From positions 34,621 through 98,620 of the forward strand of contig DAXETY010000059.1 of assembly GCA_051155755.1 (NCBI GenBank): a DNA stretch of 64,000 nucleotides, given 5' to 3'. The DNA is from DAXETY01 sp051155755 (GTDB taxonomy: Bacteria > Desulfobacterota > Desulfobacteria > Desulfobacterales > SG8-13). The notes below the pieces were generated by a model that was given only the letters and a program-made list of their open reading frames with translations, did no database searches and had not been told where the DNA came from. Position numbers and translations under genes: made by a program. The stretch's first letter is position 1. Every line of letters begins with the position of its first letter. Of this stretch, positions 28,139 to 37,605 are shown piece by piece.

Positions 28139-30292
28139 ATGGCAAGGAGCCTTTTCTACAAAAACAGACGGCGATGGTTGGTTTGGTTACTCGCAACAGT
28201 GCTCTGCGGCGGATGTGCAACGACGCAAACCCCGTCATCGGAAACGGCAATTGTGCCGGCACCGGCGACTCCGGAAACACGCCCGATTTCTTCGGGAAGA
28301 TTTCGCAGCGTGGTACTGGGTGACCTGGACGGAGACGGTCACTTGGATGTGGCCGGGGGGGGCGAATCGATTCTCGCCGTCAGTTTTGGGGACGGGACCG
28401 GCCGGATTTCCGATACCATAACCCTGCAGGGCAGCGGCGACGTTTATGGTTTGGCGGCAGGGGACGTCAACGGGGACGGGCGCGCCGACCTGGTTGGTTC
28501 CGTGCGCGGGGAAGCCGCCGGCATATCGGTCTGGCACAACCGGGGCAACCGGCGTTGGGCGCGCGGCGCTGAACCAACCGTGACGAATCATTACCAGGGC
28601 GTGACAACGGCCGATGTCAACGGCGATGGCTTTGTCGATATCATCGCCGCCAACGCGACCTCCGAGGACATCGGCGGCATTCAGGTCTGGCTTGGCGATG
28701 GGCGTGGTGCCTGGCCGGTGGAAACCGGGCCGACTTCCAGCGGGATTTATTTCGATATCGCCGTTGCCGATTTCAACGGCGACGGTTTTCCAGACCTTGC
28801 CGCCGCCGGGTGGGGATTGCGCGGGGGCGTCAGGTTGTGGTTCGGTGACGGGCGCGGTGGCTGGAAAACCGGGCCGAGTCTGGCCCGGGGGAGTTTTTTC
28901 GGAGTCAAGGCCGCGGACCTGGACGGCGACGGAAATCTCGATCTGGTGGCGGCCGGTCATCGCCGGGGAATTCAGGGGTTTCTGGGAGACGGTATCGGTG
29001 GGTTTTCCGAGACGGAAAGCCCGGTGGAGGATCGCAGTTTCTGGAGTGTCGTAATTCTGGATCTGGATGCGGACGGATCAAACGAGCTGTTGGCCGCCTC
29101 CAACGAGAATCTTGGATTGAAAGCCTGGCGCTTTGACCCTAAGGGCCGGTGGGAACCGCTGGAAGGGCGTTTTCCGGAAAACGGAATCTATTACGGCATG
29201 GATGCCGGTGATTTCAACCGGGACGGTTACCCGGATATTTGCGCGGCCAGTTTCGGCCAGGGGATTCAATTCTGGCAGGGACGGCCGGAAATCCCATTGG
29301 CCGATGCTGCGGGGCGCCGGGTGGTTGCAACCCGCCAGGTAACCGAGGTGGTCGAGGAAAATGACGTTTTTAAAACCCTCGACGGTGTCGCCGAGTACAA
29401 GATCGGACCCGGCGACCTGCTGGAGATTACCACCTGGCAGTCCACCAAACCCGAACGCATCGAGGTGCAGGTGCGCCCTTCCGGTCATATTTCATTCGGG
29501 TTCGTCGAAGATCTCCGAGTGGATGGAATGAGTCCCCGTCAGTTGGACCAGGCCCTCACCGAACTTTACCGGGAGTTCGTGCGCCAGCCGCGATTCGACA
29601 TCGCCGTGAAAGAGTACAACAGCAAATTCGTTTCCTTTGCCGGAGCGATCGGCGGCGGGGTTCGCAGCTTGAAAAGCGGAACGGGTGCCGGGATATATCC
29701 GCTGACCGGCCGGGTAAGCCTGCTGGAGATGATGTCGCTGGCAGGAGGACCGAACATCGATGCCAACCTGCGCGAAGTCCGGGTGCGCCGTAAGACCGGT
29801 GAGGCCTTCTCTCTGAATCTGTACCGATCGTTGTATCAGGGCGATCCATCTCAGAACCTCATACTGAACGACGGCGACCTGGTCTATTTCCCCGCGCTGG
29901 TCGTGGACGCCAACCGGGTATTCGTATTCGGTGAAGTTAGCAGACCCGGTGCGGTGAAGTTGCCGGAAACCCGAATGCGGATGGCCGATGCGATTGCCGA
30001 AGCCGGCGGCCCCACGGTGTTTGCCTACCAACCCGAAATCCGGGTCGTACACGGTGACGCCGCCCGCCCGGAAATTCTCACGGTCGATCTCAAACGGTTG
30101 ATCCAATCTGGAGACCAGAGTCAGAACATTGCCTTGGACAACGGAGATTTCGTCTACGTACCCCGTTCGGGTTTCGGCAGCATCAACCTTTTCTGGCAGC
30201 GCATTCGACCGCTTTTCGAACTCGTGATCTCACCGGCACGGATCGTAAACGAGTACGATGAAGCCATTGATACTTTGACCAGCGAAGACTGA
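28139..30292 (+). CDS. Wza-like polysaccharide export lipoprotein fused to a seven-repeat FG-GAP propeller
   Basis: 717 residues. A signal peptide with a loose lipobox (LCGGC, Cys26) is followed by seven FG-GAP/VCBS-type repeats whose DxDxDG calcium loops start near residues 61, 108, 157, 209, 258, 306 and 356. Seven copies with about 50-residue spacing fit one complete beta-propeller. The C-terminal part from about residue 420 (YKIGPGDLLEITTWQS) is a polysaccharide export (Wza) domain with SLBB-like repeats ending FVYVPRSG. Usual Wza proteins have about 380 residues and no propeller. The propeller probably faces the periplasm or surface and could bind Ca2+ and glycan; this is inference. Confidence 0.85.
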   Translation: MARSLFYKNRRRWLVWLLATVLCGGCATTQTPSSETAIVPAPATPETRPISSGRFRSVVLGDLDGDGHLDVAGGGESILAVSFGDGTGRISDTITLQGSGDVYGLAAGDVNGDGRADLVGSVRGEAAGISVWHNRGNRRWARGAEPTVTNHYQGVTTADVNGDGFVDIIAANATSEDIGGIQVWLGDGRGAWPVETGPTSSGIYFDIAVADFNGDGFPDLAAAGWGLRGGVRLWFGDGRGGWKTGPSLARGSFFGVKAADLDGDGNLDLVAAGHRRGIQGFLGDGIGGFSETESPVEDRSFWSVVILDLDADGSNELLAASNENLGLKAWRFDPKGRWEPLEGRFPENGIYYGMDAGDFNRDGYPDICAASFGQGIQFWQGRPEIPLADAAGRRVVATRQVTEVVEENDVFKTLDGVAEYKIGPGDLLEITTWQSTKPERIEVQVRPSGHISFGFVEDLRVDGMSPRQLDQALTELYREFVRQPRFDIAVKEYNSKFVSFAGAIGGGVRSLKSGTGAGIYPLTGRVSLLEMMSLAGGPNIDANLREVRVRRKTGEAFSLNLYRSLYQGDPSQNLILNDGDLVYFPALVVDANRVFVFGEVSRPGAVKLPETRMRMADAIAEAGGPTVFAYQPEIRVVHGDAARPEILTVDLKRLIQSGDQSQNIALDNGDFVYVPRSGFGSINLFWQRIRPLFELVISPARIVNEYDEAIDTLTSED

Positions 30293-30424
30293 AGTCGCAT
30301 TTGAGAGAGTGGATCGGATTTCGCCCCGAATCCGCCTTTTTAAAGACGGCCGCACCATGCAGCGTCCGCGAGTCGTGTCCCGAGGTTTTCGCCTTTACTG
30401 AAACCCTGCAAGTAGGTATGTCCA

Positions 30425-32704
30425 ATGGCACAATACGACGTTGACCTGCGAGATTACTGGCGCATCATCAAGCGCCGCAAGACGATCCTGTTTCTGATGA
30501 TCGTCCTTGTGGGCCTCTCCAGTTATGCCTTTGCCAAACTCAAAGAGCCCAACCCCTTGTTCCAGGCCAGCTCCGCCGTCAAAATCGAACAATCGGCCGG
30601 ACTTTACAATATGCTTCCGGGCGGATTCTGGTTTCCCACCGAGAGCATGGACACCCACGCGTATACGATTACCAGTTTTCCGGTCCTGGTGATGGCTGCC
30701 AAGGACCTTGGCTGGATTGACGCAGACCTCTCCGAGGAAGACATTCACACATCGCAGACCGCTCCGGCACAACTCGAGAGCCTGAAAGCCATGACGGTCT
30801 GCGCGGTTCAGGCGGGCACCAACATCATCGACATACAGGTAACCGCCGATGAGCCGGTGAAGGCCGCCCGCGTGGCCAACGCACTGGCTTCTGCCTATCG
30901 GCGGTTCAACATCATGGAGAAAAACCGCCGCACCCGGGAAACCAAGAAATTTATCGAGGAGCAGCTGCAGCTGACCTCGGTGCACCTGAAGACCGCGGAG
31001 CAAAAACTCCGGGACTTCAAAGAAAACAAAGGGCTGGTGGCCATCGATGAGCAGACCCGCAACAATCTGGATCGGCTTTACAGCGTCGAGGAACAGCATG
31101 CCGGCGTTGAGGCCGCACGGGAAGACCTGAATCGAAAACTCAACATTCTGGATCGACTTCGCTCAGCTCCGGTGGAAGAAATTGCCGGGTCCATGTTTAC
31201 GGTGCCTGAGAATTCCCCGATATTCTCGATGCGCAACCACCTGGGCGAACTGTTTCTCGAAAGACAAAACCTGTTGATTCACCTGACGGAAAAGCACCCC
31301 CGGGTAAACGAGGTCGACGAGCACATCCGCGCTTTGGTCGAAGAGATGTACGGCGAGCTCCAGTCGCAGCGCCGCACGCTTGCGGATCTCTCCGGGGCGC
31401 TTTCCGAACGCTTGCAGGAATTGAAACGGGAAAACCGGCAGTTGCCTGAAAAGGCTTTGGAACTGACGCGGCTGCAGCGGGATCTGGCCCTTCAGGAAAC
31501 GCTGCACTCCCAGCTCAAAACCAAATATCAGGAGACGCTCATCCAGGAGTCCGGGCAGGTGGAAGAAGTCACCCTTGTGCGCCCGGCGGGGATTCCGTCG
31601 ATTCCATTCAACATCCCTTCCAAGCTGATGATCGTGATCACCGGCATTGTGCTGGGTTTGATCATTGGTGTTGTGCTGGCCTTTGGTGCCGAAGTGTTCG
31701 ACACTTCCATGGGAACCATCGAAGACGTGGAAGAGTCGCTGCAGGTTCCGGTTCTGGGCGTGATTCCGTTTCTGGGGCGGGAAGCCACCGGCAGTAGCGA
31801 GCGACAGTTCACCGGTAAGGAACGCGCGCGCGACCTGATCACCCATTACGATCCGAAATCGTTGGCGGCGGAAGCCTTCCGTTCCTTGCGCACCAACCTG
31901 CAGTTCATGGGGCTGGAGATTCGCGGAAAAACGTTTTTGATCACCAGTTCCTTCGTCAAGGAAGGCAAATCTCTGAATGTCATCAACCTGGCGCTCAGCG
32001 TGGCCCAGTCCGGCGACAAAGTGCTGCTGGTGGAATGCGATCTTCGCAAGCCGGTCATCTACAAGACGTTCGGCCTTCCTCGAGATCCCGGGCTATCCGA
32101 TTATGTGCTGGGCAACTACGAGATGCCCGAGATCATCAACAACATTTCCGATGTCATGCTCGGAGATTTCGAAATCGAGGAGATTCTGCGCACCCCGGGA
32201 TTGGACAACCTGAACATCGTCACGGCCGGCACCCGGCCCCCCAACCCCACCGAGATTTTAAGTTCGGAACGTTTCCGACAGTTTCTCAAGGAGGTAACAC
32301 CCCTTTACGACTACGTGTTCATCGATGCGCCGCCGATTCTGCCGGTTGCCGATGCGACCGAGATCGCACCGGTCGTCGACGGCGTGATTCTGGTTTACAC
32401 GGTCGGCAAAATCGGTCGCAATGTGCTCAAGCGCGCCAAGGCCTCCCTCGAAAACATCGATGCCAAGGTCCTGGGCGTCATTCTCAATAATGTCAAGCCG
32501 GAAATCGGGCCGGACTATTTTAAGTATCACACGCAACACTACTACGGAAATGAACCGGCCGGAGCGACGGTCGCAGATCGCCCGTCATCGTTTTTTCAAA
32601 AGCTGGCCGACAAAATCGGCGCCGGCGGCAAAGGCACCTGGCTGGTCCTTGCGGCCGCCGTCGGCCTGCTGACACTGGGGATATTCTGGCAGCATTTATT
32701 CTGA
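30425..32704 (+). CDS. Wzc-like chain-length regulator / BY tyrosine kinase
   Basis: 759-residue inner-membrane protein that should control EPS chain length and export through tyrosine autophosphorylation. Membrane helices lie at about 20-37 and 399-420, bracketing a Wzz-type periplasmic domain with long coiled coils. The cytoplasmic kinase has Walker A SSFVKEGKSLN (about 506-516), Walker A' LLVECDLRKP and Walker B YVFIDAPPIL. The tyrosine cluster is YFKYHTQHYYG. Unusually, a further hydrophobic helix (about 737-757, GTWLVLAAAVGLLTLGIF) follows, so the C-terminus may return to the membrane. Confidence 0.88.
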   Translation: MAQYDVDLRDYWRIIKRRKTILFLMIVLVGLSSYAFAKLKEPNPLFQASSAVKIEQSAGLYNMLPGGFWFPTESMDTHAYTITSFPVLVMAAKDLGWIDADLSEEDIHTSQTAPAQLESLKAMTVCAVQAGTNIIDIQVTADEPVKAARVANALASAYRRFNIMEKNRRTRETKKFIEEQLQLTSVHLKTAEQKLRDFKENKGLVAIDEQTRNNLDRLYSVEEQHAGVEAAREDLNRKLNILDRLRSAPVEEIAGSMFTVPENSPIFSMRNHLGELFLERQNLLIHLTEKHPRVNEVDEHIRALVEEMYGELQSQRRTLADLSGALSERLQELKRENRQLPEKALELTRLQRDLALQETLHSQLKTKYQETLIQESGQVEEVTLVRPAGIPSIPFNIPSKLMIVITGIVLGLIIGVVLAFGAEVFDTSMGTIEDVEESLQVPVLGVIPFLGREATGSSERQFTGKERARDLITHYDPKSLAAEAFRSLRTNLQFMGLEIRGKTFLITSSFVKEGKSLNVINLALSVAQSGDKVLLVECDLRKPVIYKTFGLPRDPGLSDYVLGNYEMPEIINNISDVMLGDFEIEEILRTPGLDNLNIVTAGTRPPNPTEILSSERFRQFLKEVTPLYDYVFIDAPPILPVADATEIAPVVDGVILVYTVGKIGRNVLKRAKASLENIDAKVLGVILNNVKPEIGPDYFKYHTQHYYGNEPAGATVADRPSSFFQKLADKIGAGGKGTWLVLAAAVGLLTLGIFWQHLF

Positions 32705-32822
32705 CCGAAATCGAGCGTTTCTATTTTTCAATAATTGAAAAACTCGTGAAAAGAACGCCCAACGTGAGAAATTCACCCTGAGAGCTTACACCGCCAACAT
32801 CCGTTTCACTGTTCTCGGCACC

Positions 32823-34253
32823 GTGATCGTTGCCACAGCGCTGCTGCTCGGATTTTTTTCCGTGCAATTTCCAGCCGATCGGATGATCTGGGTCGCTGCT
32901 GCCGTGGCGGTATTTGCTCTGTCGTTTCTCAACATCGAATTCGGCCTCTACGTGTTGATATTCTCGATGCTGTTGTCTCCGGAGATCATGGTCGGACAGA
33001 CCGCCGGCAGCTCGCTCGGACGCGGCGTCACCCTGCGCCTGGAAGATTTTCTGCTGCTTCTGATCGGATTCAGCTGGTTTGCCAAAACCGCGGTGAACAA
33101 GGATCTGGGCCTGGTGTTGCGCACGCCGCTGAACCGGCCAATTTTTTTGTATTTGATTGTATGCCTGGTTGCCACCGCCCTCGGCGTCATCGGCGGGCGG
33201 GTCGATCCCAAGACCGGATTTTTCTTTGTCCTGAAATACTTCGAGTACTTCGTGGTATTTTTCGTCACCGTCAATTACATCCGGGACTCCGGTCAGGTCA
33301 AGCGGTTCCTGTTTTGCCTGCTGCTGACCGGTTTCGTCGTTTCCGTCGTCGGCCTGTTGCAGATTCCCGGTGGCGAGCGCGTGACCGCGCCCTTTGAGGG
33401 CGAACGGGGCGAACCCAATACCTTCGGCGGCTACCTGCTGTTCATGGCGGCCATTGCCGGCGGGTTGCTCAGCGAAGCCCGGCTGACGCGCAATCGACAT
33501 TTGCTGGTTCTGTTTCTCGCGTTACTGGTGCCGCCGTTTCTGTTCGCGCAGTCGCGTTCATCTTACCTGGCGGTGGTGCCGATGCTGGTGGTGCTCGGTT
33601 ACCTGATGCAAAAACGGGTGATTATCATCGGGATTATGATTGTTGGTTTGCTGGTGAGTCCGTTGTTTCTGCCACAAAGCGTCAAGGATCGGGTGTTGTT
33701 TACGTTCACCCAGCAGAGACAGGAAGGACAGATACAGGTCGGTGAGATGCGGCTGGACACTTCCACATCGGCGCGAATCAACAGTTGGAAAGAGGCCCTT
33801 GCCGATTGGACGCAGCATCCCATCGTCGGTTACGGGGTCACGGGGTATCATTTCGTCGATGCCCAGTTTCCCCGCGTGCTGGTGGAAACCGGCATCCTGG
33901 GTTTGCTGGCTTTCCTCGGATTGCTTTACGTGCTGGCAAAAACGGCGATACAATCGCTGCATGCCTTGAAAACGCCGCTCTTTCGGGGCCTGACGGTGGG
34001 CTTTATCGCCGGCTATGCCGGTTTGTTGGTCCATGCCATCGGTGCCAACACGTTCATTATCGTTCGAATCATGGAGCCGTTCTGGTTTTTTGCCGGCATC
34101 GTGGTTGCGCTGCCCGAGATCGAACGTTCGGAGGCCAGGCAGGCCCAGACTCCGCAGGGCCGTGATCCAATTTCAGAAAAACCCCTGCCATCAGCGGGCA
34201 GGGCCCGGCTTCTACGTAGGCCCGGCCCTGTCGGAGAGATTCCCTTCTTTTGA
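32823..34253 (+). CDS. Wzy-type O-antigen/EPS polymerase
   Basis: 476-residue polytopic protein with about ten hydrophobic helices and a long periplasmic loop before the ligase-like region NSWKEALADWTQHPIVGYGVTGYHF, as in the O-antigen ligase/polymerase (Wzy_C) family. It should join lipid-linked repeat units after Wzx has flipped them. GTG at 32823 is chosen; the frame stays open about 85 bases upstream without a better start codon. The stop overlaps the next gene (TTGA). A ligase role is less likely because the locus otherwise has no polymerase. Confidence 0.82.
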   Translation: MIVATALLLGFFSVQFPADRMIWVAAAVAVFALSFLNIEFGLYVLIFSMLLSPEIMVGQTAGSSLGRGVTLRLEDFLLLLIGFSWFAKTAVNKDLGLVLRTPLNRPIFLYLIVCLVATALGVIGGRVDPKTGFFFVLKYFEYFVVFFVTVNYIRDSGQVKRFLFCLLLTGFVVSVVGLLQIPGGERVTAPFEGERGEPNTFGGYLLFMAAIAGGLLSEARLTRNRHLLVLFLALLVPPFLFAQSRSSYLAVVPMLVVLGYLMQKRVIIIGIMIVGLLVSPLFLPQSVKDRVLFTFTQQRQEGQIQVGEMRLDTSTSARINSWKEALADWTQHPIVGYGVTGYHFVDAQFPRVLVETGILGLLAFLGLLYVLAKTAIQSLHALKTPLFRGLTVGFIAGYAGLLVHAIGANTFIIVRIMEPFWFFAGIVVALPEIERSEARQAQTPQGRDPISEKPLPSAGRARLLRRPGPVGEIPFF

Positions 34254-35797
34254 TTTTCCGGATGCATGTAAACCTTTATACAATCGAATTTACAGGATAT
34301 TCAATGGCACCGGCGCTGATGCCGGGTGACCGGTTGCTGGTCCGGCGTGTTTCTGCGGAGCAGATCGGCGTGGGCGATATCCTGGTGCGGTACCATCCGG
34401 GTCGACAGATTGTGGCCCACCGGTTGGTGGGTCGGCTTTCCGGCGGCCGGGGTATTACCAAGGGCGATGCCGTTGGGGACATCGATCCGACACCGATTGC
34501 ACTGAACGGCTCGGTGGAGCGGGTCGATGGCATCATCCGTCGGGGAAACCTAATCTTTCTTTCAAGCTCACGCTGCCGATGGAGCAATCGATGGCGCGCT
34601 CTGGCCAGCCGTTGCGGTTTTTCCTCTGCCCGATGGAAGCAACGACTCAAAAAAGCGCTGATCGAGCCCGGCTTCAAAAGCGCTTCCACAGGCAAATACG
34701 CACTGGTGCAAATTTTAAACGGCCGATACCGCCCGTCGACCGTTGATTTCAGCTCGCAGACCTGGAGGATAGCAGTTGAGCGGGAAGGCATCGCGCCTCT
34801 TTTGCACACCTTCGAAGACGCGGGGGGAAACGTTTCGGATCGCCGGGGGCAATTGCAACCCATTTACCGGACCACCGTTGCCGGCAATCTGGCCGTGATC
34901 GGTTTTCTGGAAAAACTGGAAACGACCTTACGCGCCGAGCAGATCCCGGTTATGACTCTCAAAGGGGCATCGCTGCTGAATCGCTTTTACCCGTGCGTCG
35001 GGATGCGTCCCATGGAGGATTTGGACTTGCTGGTTTTCCCGGAGCACCGTGCCCGCTTTACCCGGCTGCTGGAGTATCTCGGTTTTGAACAGAATCGATG
35101 GCGAAAGGAACGTTTTCAAGGCAAGCTGTTATCCGTTGACCTGCATATCCACCCGTTGCAGACCGAACGCATCGAAAGCCGCCGTTACCTGATGCCGGAA
35201 GGAATCGATTCGATCTGGCAACGGTCGGCCCCCTGGCAGACGGATTTCCGGTGGGTTCGGCGGCCTGCCGACATTGACAACGTGCTGTTGCTGAGCTTGC
35301 ATCTTCTCAAACATTATTACGGACGGCTGATCTGGTTGGAAGACCTGCGCCGCATGCTCGAGGGACGTCAAGAAGCCTTTTGGCACAGTCTGTTTCATCG
35401 CGCGCAGTTGATGCAATGTGTCAAACCGCTGGTCTACAGCCTGTACCTTCTGGATACGCTCGATCCGAAAACGGCCGCGCCAGGTTTTTCCCGGCGCAAT
35501 GACATTCCCCGGCTCTCTTCCTTGGAAAAAGGGCTGCTTCTGCTGGCCGTATCCGACCGACCGCTTCCGTTGTCGGCGCCGATACTCGAATTGCTGGCTG
35601 TTGATGGCTGGAAGCAGCGATTTTCGCTGGCATTCGAAACCTTTTTTCCGCGTCAAATGGTCCGGCGGGCGGAATTCGGGGTGATATTTCCGATGCAGGC
35701 GATCCTATTTATCCCCTTGCGGTTGCTTTCCACTGGTAAGCTCCTGCTGCAATACCTGTCCACGGCCTTTCGAGTCCTGGGGCGAATGGGACGCTGA
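34250..35797 (+). CDS. SipW-like S26 peptidase fused to NTP_transf_5-type nucleotidyltransferase
   Basis: 515 residues from TTG at 34250 (ATG at 34262 also possible). The first 100 residues form an S26 signal-peptidase core with TGYSMAPALMPGDRLLV (Ser18), IVAHRLVG (His57) and ITKGDAVGDID (about 69-79), matching the Ser/His SipW or ER type rather than the Ser/Lys LepB type. No N-terminal membrane anchor is visible. From about residue 200 it is a nucleotidyltransferase: TLKGASLLNRFYP and GMRPMEDLDLLV (251-262, catalytic DxD). Such nucleotidyltransferases accompany HprK-like kinases in some RiPP and EPS clusters. A leader-cutting role is a hypothesis. Confidence 0.8.
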   Translation: MIFRMHVNLYTIEFTGYSMAPALMPGDRLLVRRVSAEQIGVGDILVRYHPGRQIVAHRLVGRLSGGRGITKGDAVGDIDPTPIALNGSVERVDGIIRRGNLIFLSSSRCRWSNRWRALASRCGFSSARWKQRLKKALIEPGFKSASTGKYALVQILNGRYRPSTVDFSSQTWRIAVEREGIAPLLHTFEDAGGNVSDRRGQLQPIYRTTVAGNLAVIGFLEKLETTLRAEQIPVMTLKGASLLNRFYPCVGMRPMEDLDLLVFPEHRARFTRLLEYLGFEQNRWRKERFQGKLLSVDLHIHPLQTERIESRRYLMPEGIDSIWQRSAPWQTDFRWVRRPADIDNVLLLSLHLLKHYYGRLIWLEDLRRMLEGRQEAFWHSLFHRAQLMQCVKPLVYSLYLLDTLDPKTAAPGFSRRNDIPRLSSLEKGLLLLAVSDRPLPLSAPILELLAVDGWKQRFSLAFETFFPRQMVRRAEFGVIFPMQAILFIPLRLLSTGKLLLQYLSTAFRVLGRMGR

Positions 35798-35799
35798 CG

Positions 35800-37503
35800 G
35801 TGCCCCCTACCATGCGCATCATCCACCGACTTTTTCGAGAGGGCAGACGGTATCTGGCGTCATTTGGCGCTATCGGGGGCGTTTCCTTGCTGATGATGCC
35901 CCTGGAGCTCTATGCCTTGCTGCTGTCCCGCCGTCTGATTGACGAGGGGTTTGTGCCGCGTGAGTGGACCGTTGTGCGTTCACTTCTGCTGACGCTGTTT
36001 GTTTTGTTTGTGTTCCGCAGTGTCATGGTTTACGCAACCGCCTTGTTTTCGGCGAAACTTCAACTGCGGATCAATCGCAACTTTCAGGATCGACTGTTCG
36101 CTCATCTGCTGCGACTGCCGATGCGGGTATTGGCGCGTAATCCCGTCGGGCGCATGATGTCACGGGTTCTGGACGACGCAACCCGCCTGGCGGCCTTGTA
36201 TGAGCAACTTCTCGGCAGCCTGGTTGTCGAACCGGTCAAGTTGGCCGCATTTACATTGCTATTGGTCAGTTTGAGCTGGCAGCTGTTCGCCATCCTGTTG
36301 GTCTCCACCATTGTATCGCTGGGGGCCATGCACTGGGTTGGAAATCGTCTCGGCCGAATCTCGAAGGAGATCCAGCACAAAGATGCGGCGATGTTCTGTT
36401 TCGTCGAAGAGATGCTCTCTAACGTGGAACTGGTCAAATCCAAATCTTCCGAGGAACGCAGTGCCGGTGAGTTTCGTCGTATCCTGGATCAGTTCATTAT
36501 GCTGTCGCTTCGCATGCACCGTCTGACGTTGCTCTCCAGGCCGGTTTTACAGTTGTTGAAGTTTTCGTCACTGGGCGCCGTGCTCTTTTCCGGCAGTTGG
36601 ATGGTCGCCGACGGCCACATCAGCCTCGGCACCTTGCTCTTGTTCGTCGGAACCAGCTTCCTGTTTTTCAGCACCTTGACCGGCATCGCCAATACCTACG
36701 GGCGATTGCGTGAGAACCTGGCCCGCCTGGAGGCCGTCTACGAATTGCTGGACACTGCCCCCGAGCCGGTTTCGTCGGTTCGTCCAACGTCTGCCGCGAC
36801 GCCGATTCAATCCATCGAATACTGCAATGTGGAATTTCACTACCCCGATTCACCACCGGTACTTAAAGGCGTGTCCTTGCGCATCGAGCCCGGAGAGTTG
36901 GTCGGTATCGTCGGTCAAAGCGGCAGCGGCAAAAGTACCCTGATTCGGCTGTTGCTGCGCTTCTACGAACCGGAGGCCGGCAGCGTGCTGGTCAACGGTC
37001 AATCGATCGACCGAATCGCTCCGGCTTTGCTGCGGTTGTCCATCGGGGTGGTTTTGCAGGAAAACCTCATGTTGAACGACACCGTCCGGAACAACATTAC
37101 CTTCGGGTTTCCGGCGATTGACGAGCGCCGGTTGTTGGATGCAGCCGTCTTGTCCGGCGTCCACGGTTTTATCCGAGGACTTTCGGAGGGATATGACACC
37201 GAGGTGGGTGAACAAGGCCGCCGGCTCTCCGGCGGTCAGCGCCAGCGTCTGGCCATTGCCCGGGCGATTCTCACCATGCCGCCGGTGCTGGTTCTCGACG
37301 AAGCGACCTCTTATCTGGAAATGGATCAGGAAGCCGAGATTCTGAGGCGTATCAAAGAAAGGCGGAAAGACCGGATCACCATTCTGATTACCCACCGACC
37401 TTCGGCGGTCCGCTTTGCGGACCGGGGGGTGATGCTTGACAACGGACGCATGGTGTCACCGGCTATGCCACTCAATTATGAAACCGCTCTATACGCCGGA
37501 TGA
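35800..37503 (+). CDS. MsbA-like ABC exporter (fused membrane and ATPase domains)
   Basis: 567-residue half-transporter starting at GTG 35800, two bases after the previous stop (ATG at 35812 is an alternative). Six membrane helices occupy about residues 20-310. The ATPase has Walker A GIVGQSGSGKST (about 370-381), signature LSGGQRQRLAIARA and Walker B VLVLDEATS. There is no N-terminal C39 peptidase domain, so it would not cut a double-glycine leader itself. Exporters of this shape serve lasso peptides and other RiPPs. It converges on the precursor peptide gene, 102 bases between stops, making peptide export the best guess. Confidence 0.85.
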   Translation: MPPTMRIIHRLFREGRRYLASFGAIGGVSLLMMPLELYALLLSRRLIDEGFVPREWTVVRSLLLTLFVLFVFRSVMVYATALFSAKLQLRINRNFQDRLFAHLLRLPMRVLARNPVGRMMSRVLDDATRLAALYEQLLGSLVVEPVKLAAFTLLLVSLSWQLFAILLVSTIVSLGAMHWVGNRLGRISKEIQHKDAAMFCFVEEMLSNVELVKSKSSEERSAGEFRRILDQFIMLSLRMHRLTLLSRPVLQLLKFSSLGAVLFSGSWMVADGHISLGTLLLFVGTSFLFFSTLTGIANTYGRLRENLARLEAVYELLDTAPEPVSSVRPTSAATPIQSIEYCNVEFHYPDSPPVLKGVSLRIEPGELVGIVGQSGSGKSTLIRLLLRFYEPEAGSVLVNGQSIDRIAPALLRLSIGVVLQENLMLNDTVRNNITFGFPAIDERRLLDAAVLSGVHGFIRGLSEGYDTEVGEQGRRLSGGQRQRLAIARAILTMPPVLVLDEATSYLEMDQEAEILRRIKERRKDRITILITHRPSAVRFADRGVMLDNGRMVSPAMPLNYETALYAG

Positions 37504-37605
37504 AGTGAAAGAATACCGAATTGGATGCAAATGTGAAAAATTGAGGGCCCGGTGAGAGCGAACATGGTCCCGATCGTTTGCCCCCAGGGGCTGTAAAACC
37601 TGAAT

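Noticed and set aside
37580..37591. GCCCCCAGGGGC palindrome as a terminator between the convergent operons
   Set aside because: The stem would have only four pairs around a four-base loop and no T-run follows on either strand.
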